From Roseiarcus sp963832305 (GTDB lineage: Bacteria > Pseudomonadota > Alphaproteobacteria > Rhizobiales > Beijerinckiaceae), in NCBI GenBank assembly GCA_963832305.1, contig CAWHTU010000002.1:23333-87332 (forward strand): a stretch of 64,000 nt of DNA, given 5' to 3'. Both the position numbers and the translations under genes were made by a program. Shown here piece after piece: positions 1 to 9,042 of this stretch. Each line of letters begins with the position of its first letter. Within the stretch, counting starts at the first letter, position 1. The notes under the pieces are model-generated. The model saw only the letters and a list, made by a program, of their open reading frames with translations, ran no database searches and was not told the DNA's origin.

Positions 1-147
1 GCGTTCGTCACGGGTTTTTTCGGCATGAACACCAAGGGCTTGCCGTTCGGCGACTCAGACTATGGCACGCTCTACGCCGCGATCTTTTGCGCCGTCGCGG
101 CGGTCCTCGTCTATCTGCTGATCCGCCGATATCGGATGCTCAATTGA
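1..147 (+). CDS. CorA-family divalent metal transporter, C-terminal end (partial)
   Basis: The first 147 bases read in frame to a TGA and encode the last 48 residues of a membrane protein cut by the window edge. The segment contains the signature tripeptide Gly-Met-Asn (frame GFFGMNTKGLPF) at the end of one membrane helix, a short loop, then a second hydrophobic helix and a basic tail. This two-helix GMN layout is characteristic of the CorA/ZntB superfamily of pentameric magnesium, cobalt or zinc channels. The N-terminal cytoplasmic funnel lies outside the window, so transport of Mg versus Zn cannot be decided, although the loop after GMN resembles ZntB-like members. Confidence 0.8.
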   Translation, partial: AFVTGFFGMNTKGLPFGDSDYGTLYAAIFCAVAAVLVYLLIRRYRMLN

Positions 148-189
148 CCGCGAGGCGTTGAGGCGCGGCGCGGGTGGAGTGATGCAAAT

Positions 190-447
190 TCAGTGACGGC
201 TTTCGATGGCTCGATGCTCGGAGCGTTTGGCGGCCGTGAGTCGGATCAGGTTGGTGACGCCGACAACTCCGGGAACGGTTCGAGCGTCGAACTCGGCGCA
301 AGTCTTCTGATAGGGGAGGTCCACCGTTCCGGAAACGGTGACCCATCCATTCTCGATCTCGACTCTCACCTGATGCCGAGGGACCCGCAAGTCCCAATAG
401 AGCGCGTTCAATACGCCCGCGCGCACGTCTTCGCTCTGATGGTACAT
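190..447 (-). CDS. BON domain protein
   Basis: An 85-residue protein that is almost entirely one BON domain (bacterial OsmY and nodulation). The typical core is visible: an N-terminal helix with VLNALYWDLRVP, a strand reading VRVEIENGWVTVSGTVD, a helix and a VPGVVGVTNLI strand. BON domains are proposed to bind phospholipid or other envelope ligands, and single-domain cytoplasmic forms are common in Rhizobiales stress regions. There is no signal peptide. The ATG follows a strong ribosome site (GGAGGAGG). It converges on the CorA-type gene. The exact ligand is unknown. Confidence 0.8.
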   Translation of the reverse strand: MYHQSEDVRAGVLNALYWDLRVPRHQVRVEIENGWVTVSGTVDLPYQKTCAEFDARTVPGVVGVTNLIRLTAAKRSEHRAIESRH

Positions 448-615
448 TCTCGCCTCCTCCCGCGCCTTCGTGCTTTCCGCTGTACGCGCGGGCCTCCCGA
501 TCTCGCTAACACGAGAGTCGCCGCTGCAGCTTGACGCTGATCAAAGCGTTAGCGCGTCAGTTGAGCGGAATTTTGGCGCATGCTCGAGGCGGGAGCCAGC
601 GCGCATTCAGCGAGG

Positions 616-1773
616 TCAGATCTGCGGGCGAGGCTCGGATTCGGCTTCGCTGAACATCGTTTCCTCGACGTTCATCGCGTTGCCGCGCCAGACGATGGCG
701 TGGCCCGTCCAGGCCTTGGCGAACACCAGCGGCAGCAGGAAGTCGCGCACGATCCAGGCGAGTGGCATTCGCCAGGTGAGTGGCCAGCCCGCCGCGACCG
801 CGAGGATGGCCTCGGCGCCGTACCAGAAGGCCGCCATCGCCGCGACGGCGACGGCGACGCTCACCCCGAATTGCGGCGCGGCGACCCCCGCAGCGGCAAG
901 CGTGAACAGGCTCGTCGTCAAAATCTCAGGCAGGAAGAAGAGCGGAAACGTCGCGCGCCTGAGCCGCGCCCAGCGAATCTGGCGATACCAGACATCCTTC
1001 AGGCGCCGCTGGCCGAGCGGCTGCTGGAACGGCTGGTCGACGAGGTGGGCGTTCAGTCCCTGCGCATTGACGAGCTTGGTCGCCGCCGCGTCCTCGGCGA
1101 TCTCGGCGCCCAGAGCCTCAATGCCTCCGCCCGCTTCCATGATTTCGCGGCGCCACAGCATCGTCTTGCCCTGGGCGAAGCCGTAGCCGAAGGAATCGCC
1201 GGCATACTGCCAGCGCGCCTCATAGGTGTTGAGAAAGGCGCACTCAATTTCGGCGGCGAAAGATTCAGGCCGCGCGCCGATCGGCGGGGCGCAGACAATC
1301 CCGGTGTCTGGGTCCCAGCGCTCGAGCAGGCGCTGAATGTAGTCGCTCGGCATGAGGACGTTGGAATCGGCGATGATCACCCAATCGTGCCGCGCCGCCT
1401 TCCACCCCTTGACGACGTTATTAAGCTTGGGATTGGCGCTGACCCGGTCGTCGCCGATCAGCAGACGGGCCGGACGATGCGGGTTGGCGCCGATGGCGCC
1501 GCGCACCAGGGGAGCGATCGGATCGTCGGCGCTGGCGAGGCAGAAGACGATCTCGTAGATCGGGTAATCGAGCGCGAATATGGACCGCAGCGTGTCGCGC
1601 GAAAACGTCTCGACGCCACACAGGGGCTGCACAATCGTGACCGCTGGGGCGTCTTCTGGCGGCGGCCTCCGCCCCGGCCGCCATCGGCACCGGACAGTCG
1701 CCAGCGCGACGCTCAGCCCATGAATCCCCGCGCTGGTAGCGCAAATCCCCGCCGCCAGGGCGCTGATGGTCAT
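616..1773 (-). CDS. GT21 family glycosyltransferase (ceramide glucosyltransferase / HpnI type)
   Basis: A 385-residue membrane glycosyltransferase of the GT2/GT21 fold. An N-terminal hydrophobic segment is followed by PAVTIVQPLCGVE (nucleotide-binding strand), an IADSNVLM acidic motif, an EDAAATKLV acidic motif and a RQIRWARL motif matching the (Q/R)xxRW site of processive-type GT-A enzymes. Three hydrophobic stretches close the protein. The family glycosylates lipids: bacterial members are ceramide glucosyltransferases or HpnI, which adds N-acetylglucosamine to bacteriohopanetetrol. No hopanoid or sphingolipid gene is next to it, so the acceptor is undecided. It is divergent from gltX, with 76 bases between the starts. 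Confidence 0.8.
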   Translation of the reverse strand: MTISALAAGICATSAGIHGLSVALATVRCRWRPGRRPPPEDAPAVTIVQPLCGVETFSRDTLRSIFALDYPIYEIVFCLASADDPIAPLVRGAIGANPHRPARLLIGDDRVSANPKLNNVVKGWKAARHDWVIIADSNVLMPSDYIQRLLERWDPDTGIVCAPPIGARPESFAAEIECAFLNTYEARWQYAGDSFGYGFAQGKTMLWRREIMEAGGGIEALGAEIAEDAAATKLVNAQGLNAHLVDQPFQQPLGQRRLKDVWYRQIRWARLRRATFPLFFLPEILTTSLFTLAAAGVAAPQFGVSVAVAVAAMAAFWYGAEAILAVAAGWPLTWRMPLAWIVRDFLLPLVFAKAWTGHAIVWRGNAMNVEETMFSEAESEPRPQI

Positions 1774-1849
1774 GGGTCCAGCCTACTCGAATCACTGGGC
1801 TTTGTCACACCATATTGCCGCGCCGTCGCGACGCTTCTATGAAGGCGAA

Positions 1850-3199
1850 ATGGCCTTCCCCCCGGTCGTCCGTTTCGCGCCGTCGCCGACCGGGCGCATC
1901 CACATCGGCAACGTCCGCACGGCGCTGCTGAACTGGCTGTTCGCCAAGCGCCGCGACGGGACGTTCATCCTGCGCTTCGACGACACCGATCTTGAGCGTT
2001 CGAAGCGGGAATACGCCGACGCGATCCAAGCCGATTTGAAGTGGCTTGGAATTGAGCCGGACCTCGTGCGCCGCCAGTCCGAGCGGATGGCCGCCTACGA
2101 CCAAGCAGCCGGAAGGCTCAAGACCTTGGGCCGCCTCTATCCGGCCTATGAGACCGCCGACGAGCTCGACCGACGCCGCAAGCGGCAACAGGCGCTCGGC
2201 CGGCCGCCGATCTATGACCGCGCCGCCCTGCGTCTGTCGGAAGCCGAGCGTGCGGCGCTCGAAGCCTTGGGCCGCAAGCCGCATTGGCGTTTCCAGCTCG
2301 AACCGAGCATCGTGCGCTGGGACGATGTGGTGCGGGGCGAGAGCCATATCGACTGCGCGTCGTTGTCCGATCCGGTCCTTCGCCGTGAGGATGGGACCTA
2401 CCTCTATACCCTGCCTTCGGTAGTCGACGACATCGACTTCGGCGTCACCGATGTCATCCGCGGCGAGGATCACGTCACGAACACGGCGGTGCAGATTCAG
2501 ATTTTCGAGGCCCTCGCCGGCGCTGCGCCGCGCTTCGGCCATCACAATCTCTTGACCGACGCCGGCGGCGGGGGGCTTTCGAAGCGCGACGGCGCGCTGT
2601 CGATCGCCTTGCTGCGCCAAAAGGGCATCGAGCCGCTCGCCGTCGCGGCACTCGCGGTCCTGGTCGGCTCTGCCGAGGCGGTGCGTCCGGTCGATTCGCT
2701 CGACGAACTGGCCGGTCTCGTGGATCCCTCGCATCTTTCTCACGGGGCGGCGCGCTTCGACGAAGCTGAGCTTGAAGCGCTTTCGGCGCGCACGCTGCAT
2801 CGCATGCCCTATGCGGCGGTCGCCGATCGGCTGTCCGCGCTGGGCGTCGCGGGACCTCAGGCCGAGGCGCTTTGGCTCGCCGTGCGCGGCAACCTGACCC
2901 GTTTCGACGACGCAGCGGTATGGCGGGAAGTCGTCGACGGCGCGGTCGTCCCGATCGTCGAGGACCCCGACTTTCTGAAGTTTGCCGCCTCATGCGCGCC
3001 CGAAGGCCCATGGGACCAGTCGACCTGGGGCGCATGGACCGCGCGGATCAAGGAGCTAACCGGCCGCAAGGGCCGGGCGCTGTTTCACCCGTTGCGCCTG
3101 GCCTTGACCGGCCGCGAGGCGGGGCCGGAACTCGCGGCTCTTCTGCCGCTGATCGGCCGCGCTAGAGCGCTGGCCCGACTATCCGGACAGTCCGTTTGA
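1850..3199 (+). CDS. gltX: glutamyl-tRNA synthetase
   Basis: A class Ic aminoacyl-tRNA synthetase of 449 residues that charges tRNA with glutamate in the cytoplasm. The ATP-binding HIGH motif appears as HIGN at residues 18-21 within APSPTGRIHIGNVRTALLNW, and the KMSKS loop as LSKRDG near residue 240. The C-terminal half is the helical anticodon-binding domain. I place the start at the ATG of MAFPPVVRFAPSPTG because family members begin just before this strand; the frame is open 28 codons further upstream without homology. Hyphomicrobiales often carry two GltX copies and I cannot tell which one this is. The 3' end overlaps the convergent DUF2865 gene by 38 bases. Confidence 0.92.
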   Translation: MAFPPVVRFAPSPTGRIHIGNVRTALLNWLFAKRRDGTFILRFDDTDLERSKREYADAIQADLKWLGIEPDLVRRQSERMAAYDQAAGRLKTLGRLYPAYETADELDRRRKRQQALGRPPIYDRAALRLSEAERAALEALGRKPHWRFQLEPSIVRWDDVVRGESHIDCASLSDPVLRREDGTYLYTLPSVVDDIDFGVTDVIRGEDHVTNTAVQIQIFEALAGAAPRFGHHNLLTDAGGGGLSKRDGALSIALLRQKGIEPLAVAALAVLVGSAEAVRPVDSLDELAGLVDPSHLSHGAARFDEAELEALSARTLHRMPYAAVADRLSALGVAGPQAEALWLAVRGNLTRFDDAAVWREVVDGAVVPIVEDPDFLKFAASCAPEGPWDQSTWGAWTARIKELTGRKGRALFHPLRLALTGREAGPELAALLPLIGRARALARLSGQSV

Positions 3200-4445
3200 C
3201 TCCGTCCGGTCCGGTGGCTTCCACCGTCTTCCCTTGGTTCACGGTGAAGCTCTTTGCGCCCTGGACGTCGTCGCCGGCGATGCCCGACGCTTCGCGGCTG
3301 ACCGATGCGGTCTCGGCGCTGAGTTTGGTGTCGGTTCCGTTGATGTCGAGGACGGGCGCGTTCGCTGCGTCGCCAGGGGGCGTCGCGCCAGGCGCGGCCC
3401 CTGGCCCGGCGACGACTGCCGCGCCGGGTGCGCCGGGCTTTGCCTTCGGGTCCACGGCAGGCTTCGCCTTCGGGTCAATGATCGGGCGGGCCATTTCGGC
3501 CGATTTCTCCGGCGTCACGATGATGTCGTGCTTCTCGTGGCCGTACCGCGCCTCTGCGTCGGCGAGGGCCTCCGCCCAGCTCTCTCCCTTGCGCCGGCAA
3601 GAGCAGCCCGGGTCGTAGCTTTGCTCGAATTTTCCGGCGTTCGGCAAATTGGCGTAGGCCTCGCCGGACGCCAACTCGGCCTCGTCGATCGTTCCGCCGA
3701 ACGGGAACGAATAGAGCGCCATGTCGGCGTTCGGGCACAAGGCCCTGCAAACTTCCTCCAGGCTGTCCGCGCGGCTCCCGGCGCCGGAATAGGAAACCGG
3801 AAAGAAGCTGCCGTCACACGTGCGCACGCAAACCGCGTAGGAGCCGGCATGCGCCACGACGCCGCTCCGGTCGGCGGGCTGCCCGGACTCGGTGGTGCGG
3901 TCAGCCGGCCCATGATCGAGCGGCTCGAATCTGGCGTCCGTCTGCGGCTGCTGCTGCTGCGGGGCCCCGAGCCTCGCGACGCCGCCGAACAACGCCTCGA
4001 GGAAGTTGGTCGGCCGCGGCGGCGCATTCGCGCATTCGGCGTTATAGCGGGCGACGAGATCGCCGGCCCCGCCGCCGGCGCGCGCCTCCAAATCAGCGAG
4101 ATTGGCCTGCATGCGCGCGATCTGGCCGTTGAGCTCGCCGCATTGCGGCGGCGGATCCGAGCCGAAGAACAGAATCTTGCGATTTCCGCACCCGAGCGAC
4201 CGCGCAGAGCCCTGGGTGCGCGACAGCTCGGCGCGCTGACGTTCGACTGCGGCCTGCGCGCCGCTCGAACCGTGGCGCGAGGCGATCGCCTGCTGCAGGC
4301 GCGCGCATTCGGCGGCGTTCTGCGCCAGCGCATCGCCTGGGCCGATAACGGCGATCAACGCCGCCAGCGCTACGAAAGCGCCGGCCGGCGCCAGAAACCT
4401 GCCGCCGCGGAGCGCGCTTCCCATTCCAGTCATCGCCGCTTTCAT
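3162..4445 (-). CDS. DUF2865 domain-containing secreted protein
   Basis: A 427-residue exported protein. The N-terminus (MKAAMTGMGSALRGG, then a hydrophobic stretch ending GDALAQ) is a signal peptide. Next comes a charged, probably helical segment with paired cysteines (SLGCGNRKILFFGSDPPPQC), then the DUF2865 core: SYAVCVRTCDGSFFPVSYSG, EVCRALCPNADMALYSF and the Cys-rich SYDPGCSCRRKGESW. The tail is rich in Pro, Ala and Lys with two near-identical PKAKP repeats. DUF2865 proteins are typical of Rhizobiales and have no known function; the conserved cysteines suggest disulfides in the periplasm. The frame extends upstream but the signal peptide fixes the start. It converges with gltX and is divergent from xseA. 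Confidence 0.8.
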   Translation of the reverse strand: MKAAMTGMGSALRGGRFLAPAGAFVALAALIAVIGPGDALAQNAAECARLQQAIASRHGSSGAQAAVERQRAELSRTQGSARSLGCGNRKILFFGSDPPPQCGELNGQIARMQANLADLEARAGGGAGDLVARYNAECANAPPRPTNFLEALFGGVARLGAPQQQQPQTDARFEPLDHGPADRTTESGQPADRSGVVAHAGSYAVCVRTCDGSFFPVSYSGAGSRADSLEEVCRALCPNADMALYSFPFGGTIDEAELASGEAYANLPNAGKFEQSYDPGCSCRRKGESWAEALADAEARYGHEKHDIIVTPEKSAEMARPIIDPKAKPAVDPKAKPGAPGAAVVAGPGAAPGATPPGDAANAPVLDINGTDTKLSAETASVSREASGIAGDDVQGAKSFTVNQGKTVEATGPDGVKRTVRIVGPAL

Positions 4446-4656
4446 CCCATGAACCGCTTGATCCCCGGCGCCGAGGCCGAATCTACGGCGGGTTAAAGAC
4501 CGGCATCGCGGCGCGAACAAGGCGCGCGCATCCGGTCCTTCGCCGGGGCGCTTCATACGTAATTTCGCTGGCAGACGCCAGCCCGCGCGAGAGCCCGCGG
4601 TTGGGCGCCGCTCAGCGCTTATGGCTTCGCCCGGCCGGGTCGGGCATAATCGGCCG

Positions 4657-6243
4657 ATGGCCGAAACGGACGCGCGCGCAACCAATGCGCCCGAGATTAC
4701 CGTCAGCGAACTCGCGGGCGCGCTCAAGCGCGCCATCGAGGATCGATTCGGCTACGTGCGGGTCAGGGGCGAGATATCCGGCTTCCGCGGCCCCCATTCG
4801 TCCGGCCACGCCTATTTCAGCCTCAAGGACGCCAATGCGCGTCTCGACGCCGTCATCTGGCGCACCTCCCTCCAGCGCATGAGGCTCAAGCCCCAGGAGG
4901 GGCTCGAGGTCGTCGCGATCGGCAAACTCACCACCTTTCCGGGCAAATCGAGCTACCAGATCGTGATCGAGGCGCTCGAACTCGCCGGAATCGGCGCGCT
5001 GATGGCGCTGCTCGAGGCGCGGAGGAAGAAACTTGCCGAAGAGGGGCTGTTCGACGCCGCGCGCAAGCGCAAGGTTCCGTTCTTGCCGAAGGTCGTCGGC
5101 GTGGTGACCTCGCCGACCGGCGCCGTCATTCGCGACATCCTGCATCGTCTCGCCGACCGGTTCCCGGTTCGGGTCGTCGTCTGGCCGGTCAGGGTGCAGG
5201 GTGAGACCTCCGCGGCCGAGGTCGCGGCGGCGATCGACGGGTTCAATGCGCTTCCCGCGGACGGGCGCGCGATGCGGCCGGACGTGCTGATCGTCGCCCG
5301 CGGCGGCGGCTCGCTCGAGGACCTGATGAGCTTCAACGAAGAAGCGGTGGTGCGCGCTGTCGCCCGCAGCTCGATTCCGCTCATCGCCGCAGTCGGCCAT
5401 GAAACCGACTGGACCCTGATCGACCACGCGGCGGACGTGCGCGCGCCGACGCCGACCGCGGCCGCCGAATTCGCCGTGCCGGTGCGCCTCGATCTCCTCG
5501 CCGCGATCGCCGACCTCGGCGCCCGAGGCCGCGGCGCGATCCTGCGCTTCGGCCGCCGCCTTCGCGCCGATTTCAGGGCGGTCTCCCGCGCGCTGCCGGC
5601 TGGCGAGGCGATCGTCGCTCAGCCGCGCCAGCGCTTCGATCGGGCCGCCGAGACGCTGATTTCGCGGGTGCGCGCGGGCGTCGACCAGCGCGTGCTGAGG
5701 ACGGCCGGATTGGCCCGCCGCCTCGCGCGCCATTCGCCGCGCGCCCATCTCGCCGGACAACGCGAACGCCTCCGGGGACTCGCCGGGCGTCTCGGACGGG
5801 TGCGGCCGCTCCTGATCGAACGGCTGCGGCGGGCGGCGGACGCCGCCGGGAGGTCGTTCGCGCGCGAGACCGCGCTCATCTCGAAGAGGCTCGGCGAGCG
5901 GGCCGAGGCGGTCGAGCGGCTTTCGGCGCGCATGGCGCGCGCCTATGGCGAACGCCTGCAAAGCAGACGGGCCCAGCTCGTCTCCGCTTGGCAATTGCTC
6001 GGCGCGATGAGCTATCGCGGCGTCCTGTCGCGCGGCTTCGCTCTCGTGCGGGACGAGGCGCAAAGGCCACTGAGGCGCGCCGCGGAGGTCCGCCAGACCC
6101 AGCGCCTCGAGATCGAATTCGCCGACGGCAAGGTCGGCGCGGTAGCCGGCGGGCGGGTCGGGCCGCCGCTCACCCCGCCTCCTCTCCTCCCGCGCCGGCG
6201 CCCTAAGCCGGACAAGGACGAAGGGCAGGGGACGCTGTTCTGA
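4657..6243 (+). CDS. xseA: exodeoxyribonuclease VII large subunit
   Basis: The 528-residue large, catalytic subunit of exonuclease VII, which degrades single-stranded DNA from both ends together with the small subunit XseB in mismatch repair and recombination. Visible features are the N-terminal OB-fold (ITVSELAGALKRAIEDRFGY, then VRGEISGF and HAYFSLKD), the catalytic core block GVVTSPTGAVIRDI, VARGGGSLEDLMSFN, and AAVGHETDWTLIDHAADVRA followed by PTPTAAAE. A long helical region and a basic tail follow. I prefer the ATG of MAETDARAT; another in-frame ATG lies 36 bases upstream. xseB is not in the window. Confidence 0.93.
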   Translation: MAETDARATNAPEITVSELAGALKRAIEDRFGYVRVRGEISGFRGPHSSGHAYFSLKDANARLDAVIWRTSLQRMRLKPQEGLEVVAIGKLTTFPGKSSYQIVIEALELAGIGALMALLEARRKKLAEEGLFDAARKRKVPFLPKVVGVVTSPTGAVIRDILHRLADRFPVRVVVWPVRVQGETSAAEVAAAIDGFNALPADGRAMRPDVLIVARGGGSLEDLMSFNEEAVVRAVARSSIPLIAAVGHETDWTLIDHAADVRAPTPTAAAEFAVPVRLDLLAAIADLGARGRGAILRFGRRLRADFRAVSRALPAGEAIVAQPRQRFDRAAETLISRVRAGVDQRVLRTAGLARRLARHSPRAHLAGQRERLRGLAGRLGRVRPLLIERLRRAADAAGRSFARETALISKRLGERAEAVERLSARMARAYGERLQSRRAQLVSAWQLLGAMSYRGVLSRGFALVRDEAQRPLRRAAEVRQTQRLEIEFADGKVGAVAGGRVGPPLTPPPLLPRRRPKPDKDEGQGTLF

Positions 6244-6265
6244 CGCCCGCGAAACGCTCCAGACG

Positions 6266-8620
6266 CTACTGGCGCGCGAGATACATCTTCATTTTCGCCG
6301 CCATGTCCTCGACCGCCTCGCCGGTCACATCGACCAGCGCCTTCTTCACCGTGCCCGTGAAGGCGAACGGCGGCTTGTAGTCGGGCATGACCGGCGCGCC
6401 GGCGTCGGAGCCGACGCTGACGCCCGCCGACAGGCCGAGCGACAGCGGTATCGTCACCGGCAAGTCACCCTTGCCCACAGGCGCCCCGTCGACGAGCAAG
6501 GTTATCGAGGCAGGCACGCCCTTGCCCTTGGCGATATCCGCCTTGCCGGTCGGCTTGAACTCGAAGCTGAAAATGTGATCGCCTTCGGGGATGGGTTTGT
6601 CGGATTGCACTTTGAAGTGTTGATCGGCGACGTAGTTGTAGCCGTAGGTGAGCTTGTCGTTTTGCACATAGAAGGCGAACCCGCCGTCGACGCCGCCCAT
6701 CGAGAACAGCACCCCCTCGGCGCCGCCCTTCGGCACGTTGGCATGGACTGAGACCGAGTGCGCTACGTTGACCAGCCGAGGCGCGGCGTTGCCCGGCACC
6801 TGTTGGGTTCCGGCGTAGTAGATGTACTTCTTGCGGTCGACGGCGATCTGCGGCCGCTCATCGGCGAAGCGCGCCGTGCCACGGCTGTCGACCGGCAGCA
6901 CGTCGTACTTGCCGGCCTCCACGTACCACATCCCGATCATCGCGATCAGCCGGTCGCGTTCCTTTTCGGCGAGATTGTTGGTCTCGGCGAAATCTTCGTT
7001 GAGGTTGTAGAGTTCCCACCCCTTGGCGTCGAGTTCGGTGAGCTTCTGGTAGTCGATCGGCGCGCCAAAGGGGAGGCCCGATTCGGTGAACGATGTGCCC
7101 GGCCAGGGGCACACCGCCCGCCAGCCGTCGTGATAGAGCGAGCGATGGCCCATCATCTCGAAATACTGGGTGATGTGGAGCGGTTCGGCCTTCGCGTCGT
7201 CGAATGACGACTTGAGGCTGAATCCTTGCAGCGGCGATTGCGTGACGCCGCGGATCTGCGCCGGCGGCTCGATGCCGAGCGCGTCGAGCACGGTGGGGAC
7301 CAAGTCGATCGCGTGAGCGTATTGCGAGCGGATTTCGCCCTTGGCCTTGATGCCTTTCGGCCATGTGACGATGAATGGATCGGCAGTACCGCCGCGATAG
7401 GTTTCGCGCTTCCACCGCCGGAACGGCGTGTTGCCGGCGTGGGTCCAGCCCCACGCGTAGTGGTTGAAATATTTCGGTCCGCCGAGGTCGTCGATGGCCG
7501 CGAGATTCTGCTTGAGATCGTCGGGCACGTTGTTGAAGAACTTGCCTTCGTTGACCGAGCCGGTCGGCCCGCCTTCGGCGCTCGCGCCATTGTCGGACAC
7601 GACCATGATCAGGGTGTTGTCGTACTCGCCCATGTCCTTGAGGAAAGCGATCAACTCGCCGATGTAGTGATCGGTGTGCTCGAGAAAGCCGGCGAACACC
7701 TCCATCATGCGCGCATAGAGGCGCCGCTCGTCGGCGGAGAGCTTGCTCCAGTCCTGTACGTCGGGATCATGCCGCGAAAGCTTGGTGTTCGCGGGGACGA
7801 TTCCCAGTTCTTTCTGCCTCGCAAACACCTGCTCGCGATAGGCGTCCCAGCCGGCGTCGAACTTGCCCTTGTACTTGTCGGCCCATTCCTTCGGCACGTG
7901 ATGGGGCGCATGCATCGCGCCCGGGCAAAAATACATGAAAAAGGGCTTGTTGGGCGCGACCTGCTTCGAATTGGCGATCATCGCCTTCGCCTTGCTGACG
8001 AGATCGGGCGTCAGGTGATAGCCCTCTTCCGGCGTCTTGTCGGGTTCGGTCTGGCTGTTGTCGCGCACGAGCTCCGGGTAATACTGGTGCGTATCGCCGC
8101 CGAGAAAGCCGTAGTAGCGCTCGAAGCCGCGGCCGAGCGGCCAGCGATCGTACGGTCCGGCGGCCGAGGTCTGCTCGGCGGGCGTGAGATGCCACTTGCC
8201 GAGCGCATAGGTGTTGTAGCCGTTCTGGAGCAGGATTTCCGAGAGCATGCCATTCTCGAACGGAATGTTGCCGTTGCCGCCGGGATAGCCGGTCGATCCT
8301 TCTGTGATGCATGACATGGCGTTCGAATGATGATTACGCCCGGTGATGAAACACGAGCGCGACGGCGAACACAGCGCCGTCGTGTGCATGTTGCTATACC
8401 GGAGCCCGTCGGCGGCGAGCGCGTCGAGATTGGGCGTGGCGATCGGGCTGCCGTAGCAGCCGAGGTGGCCGAAGCCGGTGTCGTCAAGGATGATGAAGAG
8501 GACGTTCGGCGCGCCCTCGCGGGCCCGGTTCGGGGCCGGCCATGCCGGCTTGGACACATCGAAGGTTCGGCCGATGACCCCCGGAAACGCTTGCCCCGGC
8601 TTGTACTCTTTGAGCGCCAT
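6266..8620 (-). CDS. arylsulfatase (formylglycine-dependent sulfatase)
   Basis: A 784-residue type I sulfatase that hydrolyses sulfate esters. The active-site signature C84-S-P-S-R88 followed by SCFITGR is the site where Cys is converted to formylglycine, and D46-D47 in FIILDDTGFGHLG are metal ligands. Further family blocks are ALGKWHL and GELIAFLKDMGEYDNTLIMV with VSDNGAS. A C-terminal domain of about 200 residues ends the protein. No signal peptide is visible, so cytoplasmic action or export without a classical leader is possible. A strong ribosome site (GGGAGGA) precedes the ATG. A formylglycine-generating enzyme is needed and is not in this window. The natural substrate is unknown; sulfur scavenging is a fair guess. 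Confidence 0.93.
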   Translation of the reverse strand: MALKEYKPGQAFPGVIGRTFDVSKPAWPAPNRAREGAPNVLFIILDDTGFGHLGCYGSPIATPNLDALAADGLRYSNMHTTALCSPSRSCFITGRNHHSNAMSCITEGSTGYPGGNGNIPFENGMLSEILLQNGYNTYALGKWHLTPAEQTSAAGPYDRWPLGRGFERYYGFLGGDTHQYYPELVRDNSQTEPDKTPEEGYHLTPDLVSKAKAMIANSKQVAPNKPFFMYFCPGAMHAPHHVPKEWADKYKGKFDAGWDAYREQVFARQKELGIVPANTKLSRHDPDVQDWSKLSADERRLYARMMEVFAGFLEHTDHYIGELIAFLKDMGEYDNTLIMVVSDNGASAEGGPTGSVNEGKFFNNVPDDLKQNLAAIDDLGGPKYFNHYAWGWTHAGNTPFRRWKRETYRGGTADPFIVTWPKGIKAKGEIRSQYAHAIDLVPTVLDALGIEPPAQIRGVTQSPLQGFSLKSSFDDAKAEPLHITQYFEMMGHRSLYHDGWRAVCPWPGTSFTESGLPFGAPIDYQKLTELDAKGWELYNLNEDFAETNNLAEKERDRLIAMIGMWYVEAGKYDVLPVDSRGTARFADERPQIAVDRKKYIYYAGTQQVPGNAAPRLVNVAHSVSVHANVPKGGAEGVLFSMGGVDGGFAFYVQNDKLTYGYNYVADQHFKVQSDKPIPEGDHIFSFEFKPTGKADIAKGKGVPASITLLVDGAPVGKGDLPVTIPLSLGLSAGVSVGSDAGAPVMPDYKPPFAFTGTVKKALVDVTGEAVEDMAAKMKMYLARQ

Positions 8621-8749
8621 GTTTCCGTCCTCCCGCCGGCGAATCTCGCCGCGCCGCGGCTTCATTACAGCCTGCGCCGCCGGAGGTCACGGGCTGGCTT
8701 GTCGGTCGCCGCATCGGAGCGGAACGAGCCATGGGAGTCAACAAACACT

Positions 8750-8777
8750 TTGCGAAAATCAGAACCCGTGCTATTGT
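8750..8777 (+). promoter_or_regulatory. promoter-like site, family copy A
   Basis: TTGCGA, 16 bases, TATTGT. The spacer opens with AAATCAGAA directly after the -35 hexamer, as in the sites at 22024 and 32719. This is a sigma-70-like layout. The transcript would run rightward through the 21-bp array into the antisense of the amidotransferase gene. Confidence 0.45.
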
Positions 8778-8902
8778 CCGCATTCATGAGGAGTGGTCAG
8801 CCCGCCCCGCGAAAAGTCGCGGGCGCAGGCGAGCGGGGAAGAAGGATTTCCGGGGCGGATTCGACCGCAACCCACTGAAAAGGCTCTGTCCGCGGAAGAA
8901 AA

Positions 8903-9007
8903 GTCGATTTTGCTCTTGTTGCGCCGGCCTTTGCTTTTGTTGCGCCGGCTTTTGATTTTGTTGCGTCCGGCTTTGAAATTGTTGCGGCCGATTTTGATAT
9001 TGTTGCG
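8903..9007. repeat. 21-bp tandem array, five units
   Basis: Five head-to-tail 21-bp units, each ending in GTTGCG and containing a TTTGaTTTT-like core preceded by CCGGC. Units differ at a few positions, mostly within the T-rich core. The period is exactly seven codons, so every frame gives heptad peptides. The same unit forms a four-copy array at 22175-22258. Confidence 0.85.
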
Positions 9008-9042
9008 CGGGCCGGGGCGCCAGCTGCGCGTGGGCGCACCCG

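Larger units (their letters stand above)
8621..9042. other. intergenic region carrying repeat-family copy A
   Basis: This 422-base gap holds no gene I can support. It contains a promoter-like site (8750-8777), a block AACCCACTGAAAAG at 8869-8882 that also occurs in slightly changed form at 22130 and 32851, and a five-unit 21-bp tandem array (8903-9007). Open frames exist on both strands but their peptides are low-complexity heptads that follow from the 21-bp period, so I do not call a CDS. Confidence 0.6.

Noticed and set aside
580..1842. 420-codon plus frame over the GT21 gene
   Set aside because: Arg/Ala/Asp-rich shadow; the minus strand shows the DxD-like and QxxRW-type motifs.
8903..9007. 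21-bp repeats as a CRISPR array
   Set aside because: Units are directly adjacent with no spacers and no cas gene is near.
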